NCBI GenBank assembly: GCA_014218215.1
Contig: CP043652.1
Coordinates: 2,170,001-2,234,000 of the forward strand
Direction of reading: 5' to 3'
DNA from: Geodermatophilaceae bacterium NBWT11
Lineage (GTDB): Bacteria; Actinomycetota; Actinomycetes; Mycobacteriales; Geodermatophilaceae
DNA length: 64,000 bases
Positions 56,258 to 64,000 of the stretch are shown here, in pieces. A model generated the notes under the pieces. It did not search any database. It was not told the DNA's origin and saw only the letters and a list, made by a program, of their open reading frames with translations. The position numbers and the translations under genes were made by a program. Within the stretch, counting starts at the first letter, position 1. Every line of letters starts with the position of its first letter.

Positions 56258-58105
56258 TCAGAGCTTGTCGAACTCGTTGAACGACGCCCCGCCCGAGAGC
56301 GTCGCGTAGCCCGGGCCGCGGTCGAAGAAGGGCTCGTCCCCGGTCCGCTCGGCGCGCATCGAGGAGCGCAGGGCGTCGGTCGCGGTGAGGTCGGCGTCCC
56401 CGTCGTCGTCGATCACCACGCCGTAGTCCCGCCGGGCGCCGGCGACGGACACCTTCAGCCAGGCGATGTCCTGCAGCACCTCCTCGACCGGGCGCTCCAG
56501 CGGGTCGCCCCAGCCGCCGCCCCCCGTCGTCCGGACGCGGACGACCGTGCCGGCCTTCAGCGGCTCGGCGTCGGCGAGGGCGTCGACCTCGTGCTCGTCG
56601 GGGCCGCCGGGGTCGACGGTGATCTGGAAGGGCTGGCCGGCCTTGCCGCCCTTGACGCCCCAGCAGGCCAGGATCGAGCGGTCCGCGATGGACATGAAGT
56701 GCGCGTCGCGGAGCACCCGGATGTGCTTCTCGTAGCCGCAGCCACCGCGGTACCGGCCGGCGCCGCCGGAGTCCAGCGCCAGGCCCAGGGCCTCGATGCG
56801 CAGCGGGAAGCGGCCCTCGGTGAACTCGGTGGGCAGGTTCCGGGAGTCCGGGACGACGTGGATGGTGTCCTCGCCGTCGGCGTAGTAGCGCCCGCCGGAG
56901 CCGCCGCCGAGCACCTCGCGCATGAGGTAGGACTCGCCGTTGGCGTCGGTGCCGTAGACACCGGTGTAGCGGATCGTCTCCTGGTCGGCGGGCATCCGGC
57001 CACCGGTGGCCTTGGCCAGCACACCGGCCAGCACGCCCAGCAGCCGCAGGATCACGAACGTGCGGGCGTTGGTGGGTGCGGGGAACACCGGGGTGAGCAG
57101 CGTGCCCTTCTCCGGGAAGCGCATCTCGATCAGCGGCACGACGCCCTCGTTGACGTCGAGCTCGGCCATCCGCTCCGGGGTGGCCGCCAGGTTGCGCAGC
57201 ACCGGGGCCAGCCACTTCTTGAGGAAGTTGCCGTCGGAGTAGTCGCCGCAGTGGTTGATCGGGCCCTTGGCCTGGGGGCCGGTGCCGGTGAAGTCGATGA
57301 CCAGCGGCACCTCGGCGGTGCTGTCCATCGTCAGCGTGATCCGCTGGCGGTGCAGCATCGGCTCGTCCACGCCGTCGTGCTCGGCGTAGTCCTCCCAGAC
57401 GTAGGTGCCGTCGGGGATCTGGCTGAGGATCTCGGTGCGGTAGACCTCGGTCGAGTTCGACAGGATCGCGTCGAAGCAGGCCTCCACGGCCTCCACCCCG
57501 TACCGCTCGAACAGCTCACCGAGCCGGCGGGCACCGGACAGGCAGGCCGAGCACTCGGCGTCGAGGTCGGCGGCCAGCGAGTCGGGCATCCGGGAGTTGC
57601 GCGTCATGATCTTGAGCGCGCTCTCGTTCGGGACGCCGCGGTCCCACAGCTTGATCGGGGGGACCATCAGGCCCTCCTCGAACATGCTGGTGGCCGCCGA
57701 GGGCATCGAGCCCGGGACGGCACCGCCGATGTCGTCGTGGTGCCCGAATGCCTGCACGAACGCCACCACCGCGCCGCCGGCGAACACCGGCACGGTCACG
57801 CAGAGGTCGGGCAGGTGGCCGATCCCGCCCTCGGAGAGGTAGACGTCGTTGTGGAAGAAGACGTCGCCCACGTTCATCTGGTCGATCGGGTAGTCCCGGA
57901 CGACGGGCTGCACCAGCGCGGAGTAGGAGCGACCGGTGAGCTTGCGCAGCTTGCGGTCGTGGATCCCGGCCCGGAAGTCGTGCGCGTCGCGGATCATCGG
58001 CGAGCGCGAGGTGCGGCCGATGGCGGTCTCCACCTCCATCTCGATCGCGGCCAGCGTGCCCGCGACGATCTCGACGAGCACCGGGTCGGCGGCAACGGCG
58101 GTCAT
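56258..58105 (-). CDS. hyuB: Hydantoinase B / oxoprolinase family protein
   Basis: A 615-residue HyuB-type subunit. DPVLVEIVAGTLAAIEMEVE, then FRAGIHDRKLRKLTG, DVFFHNDVYLSEGGIGHLPD and VQAFGHHDDIGGAVPGSM are conserved, with the metal-site-like H-x-x-D-x-G-G. GTGPQAKGPINHC and the glycine-rich C-terminal GGGSGGRYYADGED, VRTTGGGGWGDPLERP are typical. With HyuA it forms an ATP-dependent hydantoinase, 5-oxoprolinase or acetophenone/acetone-carboxylase-like enzyme. Its ATG overlaps the hyuA stop by one base (TGATG). The substrate is not fixed by sequence. Confidence 0.92.
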   Translation of the reverse strand: MTAVAADPVLVEIVAGTLAAIEMEVETAIGRTSRSPMIRDAHDFRAGIHDRKLRKLTGRSYSALVQPVVRDYPIDQMNVGDVFFHNDVYLSEGGIGHLPDLCVTVPVFAGGAVVAFVQAFGHHDDIGGAVPGSMPSAATSMFEEGLMVPPIKLWDRGVPNESALKIMTRNSRMPDSLAADLDAECSACLSGARRLGELFERYGVEAVEACFDAILSNSTEVYRTEILSQIPDGTYVWEDYAEHDGVDEPMLHRQRITLTMDSTAEVPLVIDFTGTGPQAKGPINHCGDYSDGNFLKKWLAPVLRNLAATPERMAELDVNEGVVPLIEMRFPEKGTLLTPVFPAPTNARTFVILRLLGVLAGVLAKATGGRMPADQETIRYTGVYGTDANGESYLMREVLGGGSGGRYYADGEDTIHVVPDSRNLPTEFTEGRFPLRIEALGLALDSGGAGRYRGGCGYEKHIRVLRDAHFMSIADRSILACWGVKGGKAGQPFQITVDPGGPDEHEVDALADAEPLKAGTVVRVRTTGGGGWGDPLERPVEEVLQDIAWLKVSVAGARRDYGVVIDDDGDADLTATDALRSSMRAERTGDEPFFDRGPGYATLSGGASFNEFDKL

Positions 58106-60168
58106 CAGGACTCCTTGGTGAGCAGCAGGTTGGCGAACGGGTCGACGGTCGCGCGGAAGCCGGGGTGCACCGGGACGGTGGAGCCGAACTCCTCCACGAT
58201 CGCCGGGCCGGCGACGACGTCGCCGGGCTGGAGCTCGGTGCGGGTGTAGGTGGGGGTGTCGACCCACTCCGTGTCGAAGAAGACCCGGCGCGAGCCGGAG
58301 ACGGCGTCGGCGACCGACCCCGACGTCCGCTCGGGGGCCGGGACCATCGCCGGACGACGGATCGGGCCGATCCCGCTGACCCGCAGGTTCACCCACTCCA
58401 CGGCCTGGCGGGGGTCGGCGGCGAAGTCGTAGCCGTAGAGCTGGCGGTGCGCGGCGTGGAAGGCCGCGGCGACCTCGTCGAGGTCCTCGCCGTGCACGGG
58501 CACCCGCACCTCGAAGGCCTGGCCGACGTAGCGCAGGTCCGCCGTCCGCTGCATCTTCTGCTCGTCGCGGGTGAAGCCCTCGCCGTCCAGTGCGGTCGCG
58601 GCCTGGGCCTCGAGCGCGGCGAACGCGGCGCCGACCGCGGCCGGGTCCAGCGCGGTGTGCCGGGTGACCATCGTCTGCACGTAGTCGTTGCGCACGTCCA
58701 CGGTGAGCAGCCCGAACGCGCTGACGTTGCCCGGGTTCGGCGGCACCAGGGTGCGCGGCAGGCCCAGCACGTCCATCAGCCGGCAGGCCAGCAGCGAGCC
58801 CGAGCCGCCGAAGGTGGTCAGGGTGAAGTCGCGGACGTCGAGACCGCGGGCCACGGTGACCTGGCGCAGCGCGTTGGCCTGGTTCCAGGCCGAGATCTCC
58901 AGGATGCCGGTGGCCGCGCGCTCCAGGGACAGGTCGAGCTTCCCGCCCAGCTCCTCGAGGCCGCCGCGGGCCGCTTCGACCGACAGCGGGATCTCCCCGC
59001 CCAGCAGGTGCGGGGGGATCCGGCCGAGCACGACGTGGGCGTCGGTGACGGTGGGCTCGGGGCCGCGGCTGGGGTAGCACATCGGGCCCGGGTCGGCGCC
59101 GGCCGAGCGGGGGCCGACCTTGAGCGTGCCCTCGGGGGACAGCCAGGCGATGGAACCACCGCCGGCGCCCACGGTGACGACGTCGATCATCGGGATCTTG
59201 GACGGGTAGTCGCCCACGGTGCCCTCGGTGGTGAGCGCGGGCTCGCCGTCGATGACCACGGTGACGTCGGTGGACGTGCCGCCGCCGTCGCAGGTGAGGA
59301 TCCGGTCGAACCCGGCGGTGCCGGCGATGAGCGCGGCACCCAGGGCGCCGGCGGCCGGGCCGGAGAGCATCGTGGTGATCGGCTGGTGCACGACCTCTTC
59401 GGCGGACAGCACGCCGCCGTTGCTCTTCATCACGTAGAACGGAACGTCGGGGGCGAGCTCGTCCAGGCGGCGGCGGATGTTGGTGACGTAGGCGGCCACC
59501 TTGGGCTTCACCGCGGCGTCGACCAGCGTGGTCACCGACCGCTCGTACTCGCGGTACTCCCGCAGCACGCCGGAGGAGATGGAGACGACGCAGTCGGGGT
59601 GTTCCACGTGGAGCACGTCGAGCATGGCGCGCTCGTGGGTGTCGTTGGCATAGGCGTGCAGGAAGCAGACCCCGACGGTGGTGATCCCGGCGTCCTTGAA
59701 GAACCGGGCGGCCGCGACGGCCTGCTCGCGGTCGAAGGGGCGCACCTCGGCGCCGGTGTGGTCCAGCCGCCCGCCGACGGTCTTCACCAGGTCGGCCGGC
59801 ACGATCCGGGGCGGCTTGACCCAGAAGTAGCTGTTGCCGTAGCCGTCGGGCACCGACTGGCGGGCGATCTCCAGCACCGAGGCGTAGCCCTCGGTGGTGA
59901 TGAACCCGATCCGGTCGAGCTTGCCCTCGAGCAACTGGTTGGTGGCCACCGTCGTGCCGTGGCTGACCGCCTCGATCGCCGCGGCGGCGTCGGTGATGCC
60001 CAGCATGTCCAGGACCTTCTGGACGCCGGCGAGGAACCCGTCGGCCGGGTTGCCCGGGGTGGAGGGCGTCTTCGTCGTCGTCGTCGCGCCGGTCTCCTCG
60101 TCCACCGCCACCACGTCGGTGAAGGTGCCGCCGGTGTCGATGCCGATGCGTACGCGCCTGCTCGTCAT
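58105..60168 (-). CDS. hyuA: Hydantoinase A / oxoprolinase family protein
   Basis: A 687-residue ATPase subunit of the ASKHA fold. RIGIDTGGTFTDVVAVDEET is the phosphate-1 loop, SHGTTVATNQLLEGK and RIGFITTEGYASVLEIARQS follow, and the second half has LSGPAAGALGAALIAG and LTCDGGGTSTDVTVV. It activates the lactam or carbonyl substrate by phosphorylation for HyuB to act on. The first gene of the two-gene operon; TAAGGT lies six bases before the ATG with no other ribosome site, so it may be leaderless. Divergent from the diiron oxygenase operon, 152 bases between starts. Confidence 0.93.
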   Translation of the reverse strand: MTSRRVRIGIDTGGTFTDVVAVDEETGATTTTKTPSTPGNPADGFLAGVQKVLDMLGITDAAAAIEAVSHGTTVATNQLLEGKLDRIGFITTEGYASVLEIARQSVPDGYGNSYFWVKPPRIVPADLVKTVGGRLDHTGAEVRPFDREQAVAAARFFKDAGITTVGVCFLHAYANDTHERAMLDVLHVEHPDCVVSISSGVLREYREYERSVTTLVDAAVKPKVAAYVTNIRRRLDELAPDVPFYVMKSNGGVLSAEEVVHQPITTMLSGPAAGALGAALIAGTAGFDRILTCDGGGTSTDVTVVIDGEPALTTEGTVGDYPSKIPMIDVVTVGAGGGSIAWLSPEGTLKVGPRSAGADPGPMCYPSRGPEPTVTDAHVVLGRIPPHLLGGEIPLSVEAARGGLEELGGKLDLSLERAATGILEISAWNQANALRQVTVARGLDVRDFTLTTFGGSGSLLACRLMDVLGLPRTLVPPNPGNVSAFGLLTVDVRNDYVQTMVTRHTALDPAAVGAAFAALEAQAATALDGEGFTRDEQKMQRTADLRYVGQAFEVRVPVHGEDLDEVAAAFHAAHRQLYGYDFAADPRQAVEWVNLRVSGIGPIRRPAMVPAPERTSGSVADAVSGSRRVFFDTEWVDTPTYTRTELQPGDVVAGPAIVEEFGSTVPVHPGFRATVDPFANLLLTKES

Positions 60169-60320
60169 GGATTTACCTTAGCGATGAGAGACCCGGAGCG
60201 GAAGGTGCTCGACGGGATGACGCGTGTGTCCTGGGGTTGCACGTACCGCCGCCGACCGGCATCCTCTTACCTGTGACCAACGGTCACACGCACTGTTCCC
60301 GGACAGCGGAGGACCCAGCG

Positions 60321-61259
60321 ATGACCAGCACCCTGCCGAACGCCACCACCGACGAGCTCACCGGCGTCTTCCACGCCGGGGCCCGGGACGGCGAGGAGGT
60401 CGCGCGCCGGCTCCTGGACTCCGCCGCCCAGCTCTCCTACGACCCGAGCACCGAGGTCGACTGGGACGAGCCGCTGGGCGAGGGTCTGCACGGGCTGAAC
60501 CCGGAGTGGAGCACCCTCTACGGCACGCCCCTGTGGGACGAGATGACCGAGGAGCAGCGGGTCACGCTCACCCGGCACGAGGTCGCCTCGATCATGAGCA
60601 CCGGCATCTGGTTCGAGATGATCCTGCAGCAGATGCTGCTGCGGGAGCACTACGCCGGGGACGCCACCCGCAAGGACTTCCAGTTCGCGCTCACCGAGAT
60701 CGCCGACGAGTGCCGCCACTCGATCATGTTCGCCCGGGCCTGCGAGAAGCTCGGCGCCACCGGCTACGCGCCCAAGCGCAGCGGCATCGAGCTGGGTCGG
60801 TTCTTCAAGACCGTCGCCGGCGCCGAGCGGGCCTTCGGGGCCGCCCTGGTCGCCGAGGAGGTCCTCGACGTCATGCAGCGCGACTGGATGCGGGGCGAGG
60901 ACGTCCTCCCGATGATCCGCACGACCAGCCGGATCCACGTGGTCGAGGAGTCCCGGCACATGACCTACGCCCGGCAGGAGATGCGGGAGTCGCTCGTCGG
61001 GGCCTCGAAGCCCCGGCTGCGCGCCTCGGCCCTGCTGATCGCCATCGTGACCTCGGTGGTGGTGACGAACCTGGTGCACCGCGACGTCTACACCGCCGCC
61101 GGGCTGGACGCCGACCGGGCCGAGCGCGAGGCCGCGGCCAACAAGCACCACCACGCGATGATGCGCACCAGCAGCCGGCACCTGATGGCCTTCCTCGGCG
61201 AGTGCGGGCTGCTGACCGGTGCCGCGGTGGCTGTCTACCGCCGCCTGCACATGCTCTGA
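60321..61259 (+). CDS. AurF-like diiron oxygenase
   Basis: A 312-residue helical protein of the AurF/p-aminobenzoate N-oxygenase-like superfamily. Iron-ligand candidates fall in RHEVASIMSTGIWFEMILQQ (E), ALTEIADECRHSIMFAR (E-x-x-x-E-x-x-H), VAEEVLDVMQRDWM (E) and RIHVVEESRHMTYARQEM (H and E-x-x-R-H), the standard carboxylate/histidine set for a di-iron site. GGAGGA is 5 bases upstream of the ATG. Such enzymes oxidise amines or acyl chains; the following FprB-type reductase is probably the electron donor (13-base spacing). Substrate unknown. Confidence 0.9.
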   Translation: MTSTLPNATTDELTGVFHAGARDGEEVARRLLDSAAQLSYDPSTEVDWDEPLGEGLHGLNPEWSTLYGTPLWDEMTEEQRVTLTRHEVASIMSTGIWFEMILQQMLLREHYAGDATRKDFQFALTEIADECRHSIMFARACEKLGATGYAPKRSGIELGRFFKTVAGAERAFGAALVAEEVLDVMQRDWMRGEDVLPMIRTTSRIHVVEESRHMTYARQEMRESLVGASKPRLRASALLIAIVTSVVVTNLVHRDVYTAAGLDADRAEREAAANKHHHAMMRTSSRHLMAFLGECGLLTGAAVAVYRRLHML

Positions 61260-61272
61260 GGACGACGACGAC

Positions 61273-62694
61273 ATGGCGTTCGCGATCACCCAGAACTGCT
61301 GCTCGGACGCCTCCTGCGTCTCGGTCTGCCCGGTCAACTGCATCCACCCCACGCCCGACGAGCCGGAGTTCGGCCACACCGAGACGCTGTACGTCGACCC
61401 GGCCACCTGCATCGACTGCGGCGCCTGCGCCGACGCCTGCCCGGTGGACGCCATCGCCCCCACCTGGGTGCTCCGGCCCGACCAGCAGGTGTTCGCCCAG
61501 GTCAACGCCGACTGGTTCACCCGGCCCGACGCACCGGCGGCCCCGGTGTGGGATGCCCCGCGCTTCCCGACCGTGGACCTGTCGAAGGTGGGCAGGCTGG
61601 AGGTCGCCGTCGTCGGCACCGGGCCGGCCGCCGTCTACGCGGCCCAGTCGATCCTGCGGGCCACCGAGGCCCGGGTGACCTTCCTCGAGCGGCTCGGGAC
61701 GCCGGGCGGACTGGCCCGCTGGGGCGTGGCCCCGGACCACCCGGGCACCCGGCGGGTGCTCGAGCACACCACCGCGGTGCTCCGGCACCCCCGGGTCACC
61801 CTGCGCACCGGCGTCGAGGTCGGTCGTGACGTCACCCCGGCCGAGCTCGCCGCCCGCTACGACGCCGTCCTCTACGCCACCGGTGCCGCCGGGGACCGGG
61901 CGCTGGACGTGCCGGGGCAGGAGCTGGCCGGCAGCGTCTCGGCCCGCGAGGTCGTCAACTGGTACACCGGCCACCCCGAGGCGGCGCCGGTCGACCTGAC
62001 CCGGGTGCAGCGGGTCGTCGTCGTCGGCACCGGGAACGTCGCGCTCGACGTGGCCCGGATGCTCGCCGGGGACGTCGGCCGGCTGGCCGGCACCGAGACC
62101 TCCCCGGCCGCGCTCGAGGCGCTGCGCACCAGCGCGTTGCGCGAGGTGGTGGTGGTCGGCCGTCGCGGTGCCGAGGACGCCGCCTGCAGCCGGTCGGAGC
62201 TCCGCGCGCTGACCCACCTGGCCGGCGTCCGCACCGTGCTCGCCGGGGAGGCCCCCGACGGCGCGGCCCCCGGCAGCCTGGGCGAGCTGTTCGCCGGGCT
62301 CCACCGGTTCGACGACGACCTGTCGGCCGCCCCCGGGCCCGGCCGCCGGATCGTGTTCGCCTTCGACCGGGCCACCACCGAGCTGGTCGGGAGCGAGCGG
62401 GTCGAGGGCATCACCCTGACCGGCAGCGAGGGGAGCACGACCGTCCCCACCGAGCTGGTGGTGCGGGCGATCGGCCACCGCGGCACGGAGCTGCCGGGAC
62501 TGCCCTTCGACGAGGAGCTCGGCCGGGTGCCGCACAGGGCCGGTCGGGTGACCGGCGGACCCACCGGCACCTACGTCGTCGGCTGGGCCAAGCGCGGGCC
62601 CTCGGGCGGCATCGGTGCCAACCGCGCCGACGCCGAGGAGACCGTGGACTCCCTGCTGGCCGACGCCGCCGCCGGCCTCATCGGCCGGCGGTAG
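61273..62694 (+). CDS. fprB: Ferredoxin--NADP reductase with N-terminal [4Fe-4S] domain (FprB-type)
   Basis: A 473-residue fusion. Residues 1-60 are a ferredoxin: QNCCSDASCVSVCPVNCIHP and CIDCGACADACPVDAI supply the cluster cysteines. The rest is an adrenodoxin-reductase-like flavoenzyme with FAD motif VAVVGTGPAAVYAAQSIL, NADP motif VVVVGTGNVALDVARML and GWAKRGPSGGIGANRADAEE at the C terminus. This matches mycobacterial FprB. It passes electrons from NADPH through its own ferredoxin domain, most likely to the diiron oxygenase encoded immediately upstream. Same operon. Confidence 0.95.
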   Translation: MAFAITQNCCSDASCVSVCPVNCIHPTPDEPEFGHTETLYVDPATCIDCGACADACPVDAIAPTWVLRPDQQVFAQVNADWFTRPDAPAAPVWDAPRFPTVDLSKVGRLEVAVVGTGPAAVYAAQSILRATEARVTFLERLGTPGGLARWGVAPDHPGTRRVLEHTTAVLRHPRVTLRTGVEVGRDVTPAELAARYDAVLYATGAAGDRALDVPGQELAGSVSAREVVNWYTGHPEAAPVDLTRVQRVVVVGTGNVALDVARMLAGDVGRLAGTETSPAALEALRTSALREVVVVGRRGAEDAACSRSELRALTHLAGVRTVLAGEAPDGAAPGSLGELFAGLHRFDDDLSAAPGPGRRIVFAFDRATTELVGSERVEGITLTGSEGSTTVPTELVVRAIGHRGTELPGLPFDEELGRVPHRAGRVTGGPTGTYVVGWAKRGPSGGIGANRADAEETVDSLLADAAAGLIGRR

Positions 62695-62715
62695 CGCCGG
62701 GGGCAGCGCCGGGAC

Positions 62716-63537
62716 TCAGCCCTGGGCCAGCTCGGCCACGTGCTGCCACTCCTGCCAGCCGGCCAGGCGCTTCTCGTAGTCGGCGGTGGCGATGCCCAGC
62801 GGGGCCGAGCCGAAGAAGACCCGCAGCGGCGGGTTCTCGGCGTCCACGACCTGGAGCACCGCGGCGGCGGAGGCGGCCGGGTCGCCGGGGGAGGAGACCC
62901 GGGCCTTGCGCTGCTCGGCGGCCTTCTCCCGGAACGTGTCGTAGGCCGGGTTCGGCGTGGCGTGCTTGGCCGAGGCGCCGCCCCAGTCGGTGTCGAACCC
63001 GCCGGGCTCGATGAGCGTCACGTGCACGCCGAAGTCGGCGACCTCGGCAGCCAGGGCCTGGGAGAAGCCCTCCAGGGCCCACTTGGAGGCGTTGTAGACC
63101 CCGATGTTCGGGAACGCGGAGATCCCGCCGATGCTCGAGACCTGCAGCACGTGGCCCGAGCCCTGTGCGCGCAGGAAGGGCAGCGCGGCCTGGGTGACCC
63201 AGAAGGCGCCGAACACGTTGGTCTCGAACTGGGCGCGGACCTCGGCCTCGGAGGCCTCCTCGATCATCCCGAACTGGCCGTAGCCGGCGTTGTTGACCAC
63301 GACGTCGAGCCGGCCGAAGTGCGCGTGGGCCTGCTCGACGGCCGCGAACACCGCGGTCCGGTCGTCCACGTCGAGCCGGATCGGGAGGAGCCGGTCGCCG
63401 AAGCGCGCGGCGAGGTCGTCCAGGGAGGCGGTGTCCCGCGCGGTGGCGGCGACTGCGTCCCCGCGCTCGAGGGCGGCGATGGACCACTCGCGACCGAAAC
63501 CGCGGGAGGCCCCGGTGATGAACCAGGTCTTGGGCAT
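62716..63537 (-). CDS. Short-chain dehydrogenase/reductase
   Basis: A 273-residue SDR: cofactor motif TGASRGFGREWSIAALERGD, NADP-preferring TARDTASLDDL, NNAGYGQFGMIEEASEAEV and the catalytic SSIGGISAFPN and YNASKWALEGFSQAL. The long C-terminal part (FDTDWGGASAKHATPNPAYD) is shared by a large actinomycete group with unknown substrates, often beside acyl-CoA ligases. It resembles the 49940-50770 gene in layout. It lies 15 bases from the acyl-CoA synthetase stop, co-directional, so it may act on a CoA-linked substrate. Confidence 0.9.
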   Translation of the reverse strand: MPKTWFITGASRGFGREWSIAALERGDAVAATARDTASLDDLAARFGDRLLPIRLDVDDRTAVFAAVEQAHAHFGRLDVVVNNAGYGQFGMIEEASEAEVRAQFETNVFGAFWVTQAALPFLRAQGSGHVLQVSSIGGISAFPNIGVYNASKWALEGFSQALAAEVADFGVHVTLIEPGGFDTDWGGASAKHATPNPAYDTFREKAAEQRKARVSSPGDPAASAAAVLQVVDAENPPLRVFFGSAPLGIATADYEKRLAGWQEWQHVAELAQG

Positions 63538-63552
63538 GTCAGGCCCAGCGCA

Positions 63553-64000
63553 TCAACCGGCCGGACTGTTCCGTACCGACGCCCGCAGCACGTTCTTCTG
63601 GATCTTCCCGGTGGGGGTGCGAGGCAGCTCCTGGACCAGCACCAGCGACTCCGGGTACTTCTGCCGGGCGATGCCGAGCCCGTCGAGGAACGTGGTGAGC
63701 GACGCCAGGGTCACCGTCGCCCCGGCCCGGGGGACGACGACGGCGCAGCCCCGCTCGGTCAGCACCGGGTCCGGCACGGCCACCACCGCGACGTCGGCGA
63801 CGTCGGGGTGCCGGTACAGCAGGTCCTCGACCTCCTTGGCGCTGATGTTCTCCCCGCCGCGCAGGATCAGGTCCTTGCTGCGGCCGGTGACGGTGAGGAA
63901 CCCGGCCTCGTCGACCCGGCCCAGGTCCCCGGTGGCGAACCAGCCGTCGGCGTCCACCACCTGCCGGTCGAGGCCGTGGTAGCCCAGGAACATCTCCGGG
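63553..64000 (-). CDS. AMP-dependent acyl-CoA synthetase/ligase (C-terminal part, cut by window edge)
   Basis: Only the last 149 codons are present, running out of the right edge. GWFATGDLGRVDEAGFLTVTGRSKDLILRGGENIS contains the A7/A8 motifs (ATGDLG, GRSKDLI, GGENIS), and EVEDLLYRHPDVADVAVVAVPD and RTPTGKIQKNVLR (A10, with the catalytic Lys) complete the ANL C-terminal domain. The enzyme forms acyl-AMP and then acyl-CoA. Substrate cannot be told from this part. Likely co-transcribed with the SDR downstream. Confidence 0.92.
   Translation of the reverse strand, partial: PEMFLGYHGLDRQVVDADGWFATGDLGRVDEAGFLTVTGRSKDLILRGGENISAKEVEDLLYRHPDVADVAVVAVPDPVLTERGCAVVVPRAGATVTLASLTTFLDGLGIARQKYPESLVLVQELPRTPTGKIQKNVLRASVRNSPAG

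Overview
The window is a compact, very GC-rich chromosomal segment. Coding density is close to 95%, GTG starts are frequent, third codon positions are almost all G or C, and 1- to 4-base start/stop overlaps are common. This points to a high-GC actinomycete. A chaplin-like surface protein with a LAxTG sorting signal, ACC deaminase, FprB and the overall gene content would suit Geodermatophilales (Blastococcus/Geodermatophilus type), but the family is an inference. I see no rRNA, tRNA, transposase, prophage or CRISPR array. No gene-free stretch exceeds 300 bases; the longest is 14131-14385.

Layout. 1-6 kb: a maltokinase-cap-like protein, a FUSC membrane protein translationally coupled to a rhodanese, then a large PAS/GAF/PP2C phosphatase facing an RsbW-like kinase, and DUF1697. 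6-7.6 kb: a retron-type reverse transcriptase preceded by a structured region bounded by an 11-bp inverted repeat, a candidate msr-msd RNA. 7.6-14.6 kb: purine/uracil permease, an ABC exporter pair (ATPase + DUF6297), DUF805, aquaporin, an ECF sigma factor coupled to a zinc-finger/Asp23 protein, and CsbD. 14.6-18 kb: a STAS protein and a TPP-riboswitch-controlled YkoE/YkoD/YkoC vitamin transporter. 18-22.8 kb: FabG-like SDR, GNAT, azoreductase with a divergent HxlR regulator, thioesterase, and a GntR-acdS (ACC deaminase) operon. 22.9-26 kb: two secreted repeat proteins, one a ten-repeat chaplin-like wall-anchored protein. 26-30 kb: MFS transporter, zinc-type alcohol dehydrogenase-like protein, a GNAT-like protein, and a DUF559 nuclease-like gene bracketed by related nested palindromes. 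30-34 kb: a four-gene lipid operon (small membrane protein, FAD oxidase, DUF1365, Cfa-type methyltransferase). 34-38 kb: hydrolase, CurA-like reductase, MsrA, an RsmC/RlmG-type methyltransferase. 38-43.5 kb: urate catabolism (phosphoribosyltransferase, uricase, HIU hydrolase, OHCU decarboxylase) beside malate synthase and a DUF6986 aldolase-like gene. 43.6-50.8 kb: MEDS anti-sigma sensor, NmrA-like/MarR pair, alanine dehydrogenase with divergent Lrp/AsnC regulator, DUF1295, DHFR-like protein, SDR. 50.9-56 kb: GGDEF-EAL protein, phosphofructokinase, Nudix, SGNH hydrolase. 56-64 kb: hydantoinase B/A operon, divergent AurF-like diiron oxygenase + FprB operon, SDR, and the end of an acyl-CoA synthetase.

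Three things stand out as possibly undescribed: the reverse transcriptase with its candidate non-coding RNA and no obvious effector; the DUF559 gene flanked by two copies of one nested-palindrome family; and a palindromic element present both in an intergenic spacer and in frame inside the linker of the fused ECF ATPase. At least eight genes have a TANNNT box 6-8 bases before the start codon and no Shine-Dalgarno sequence, so leaderless transcripts look common.
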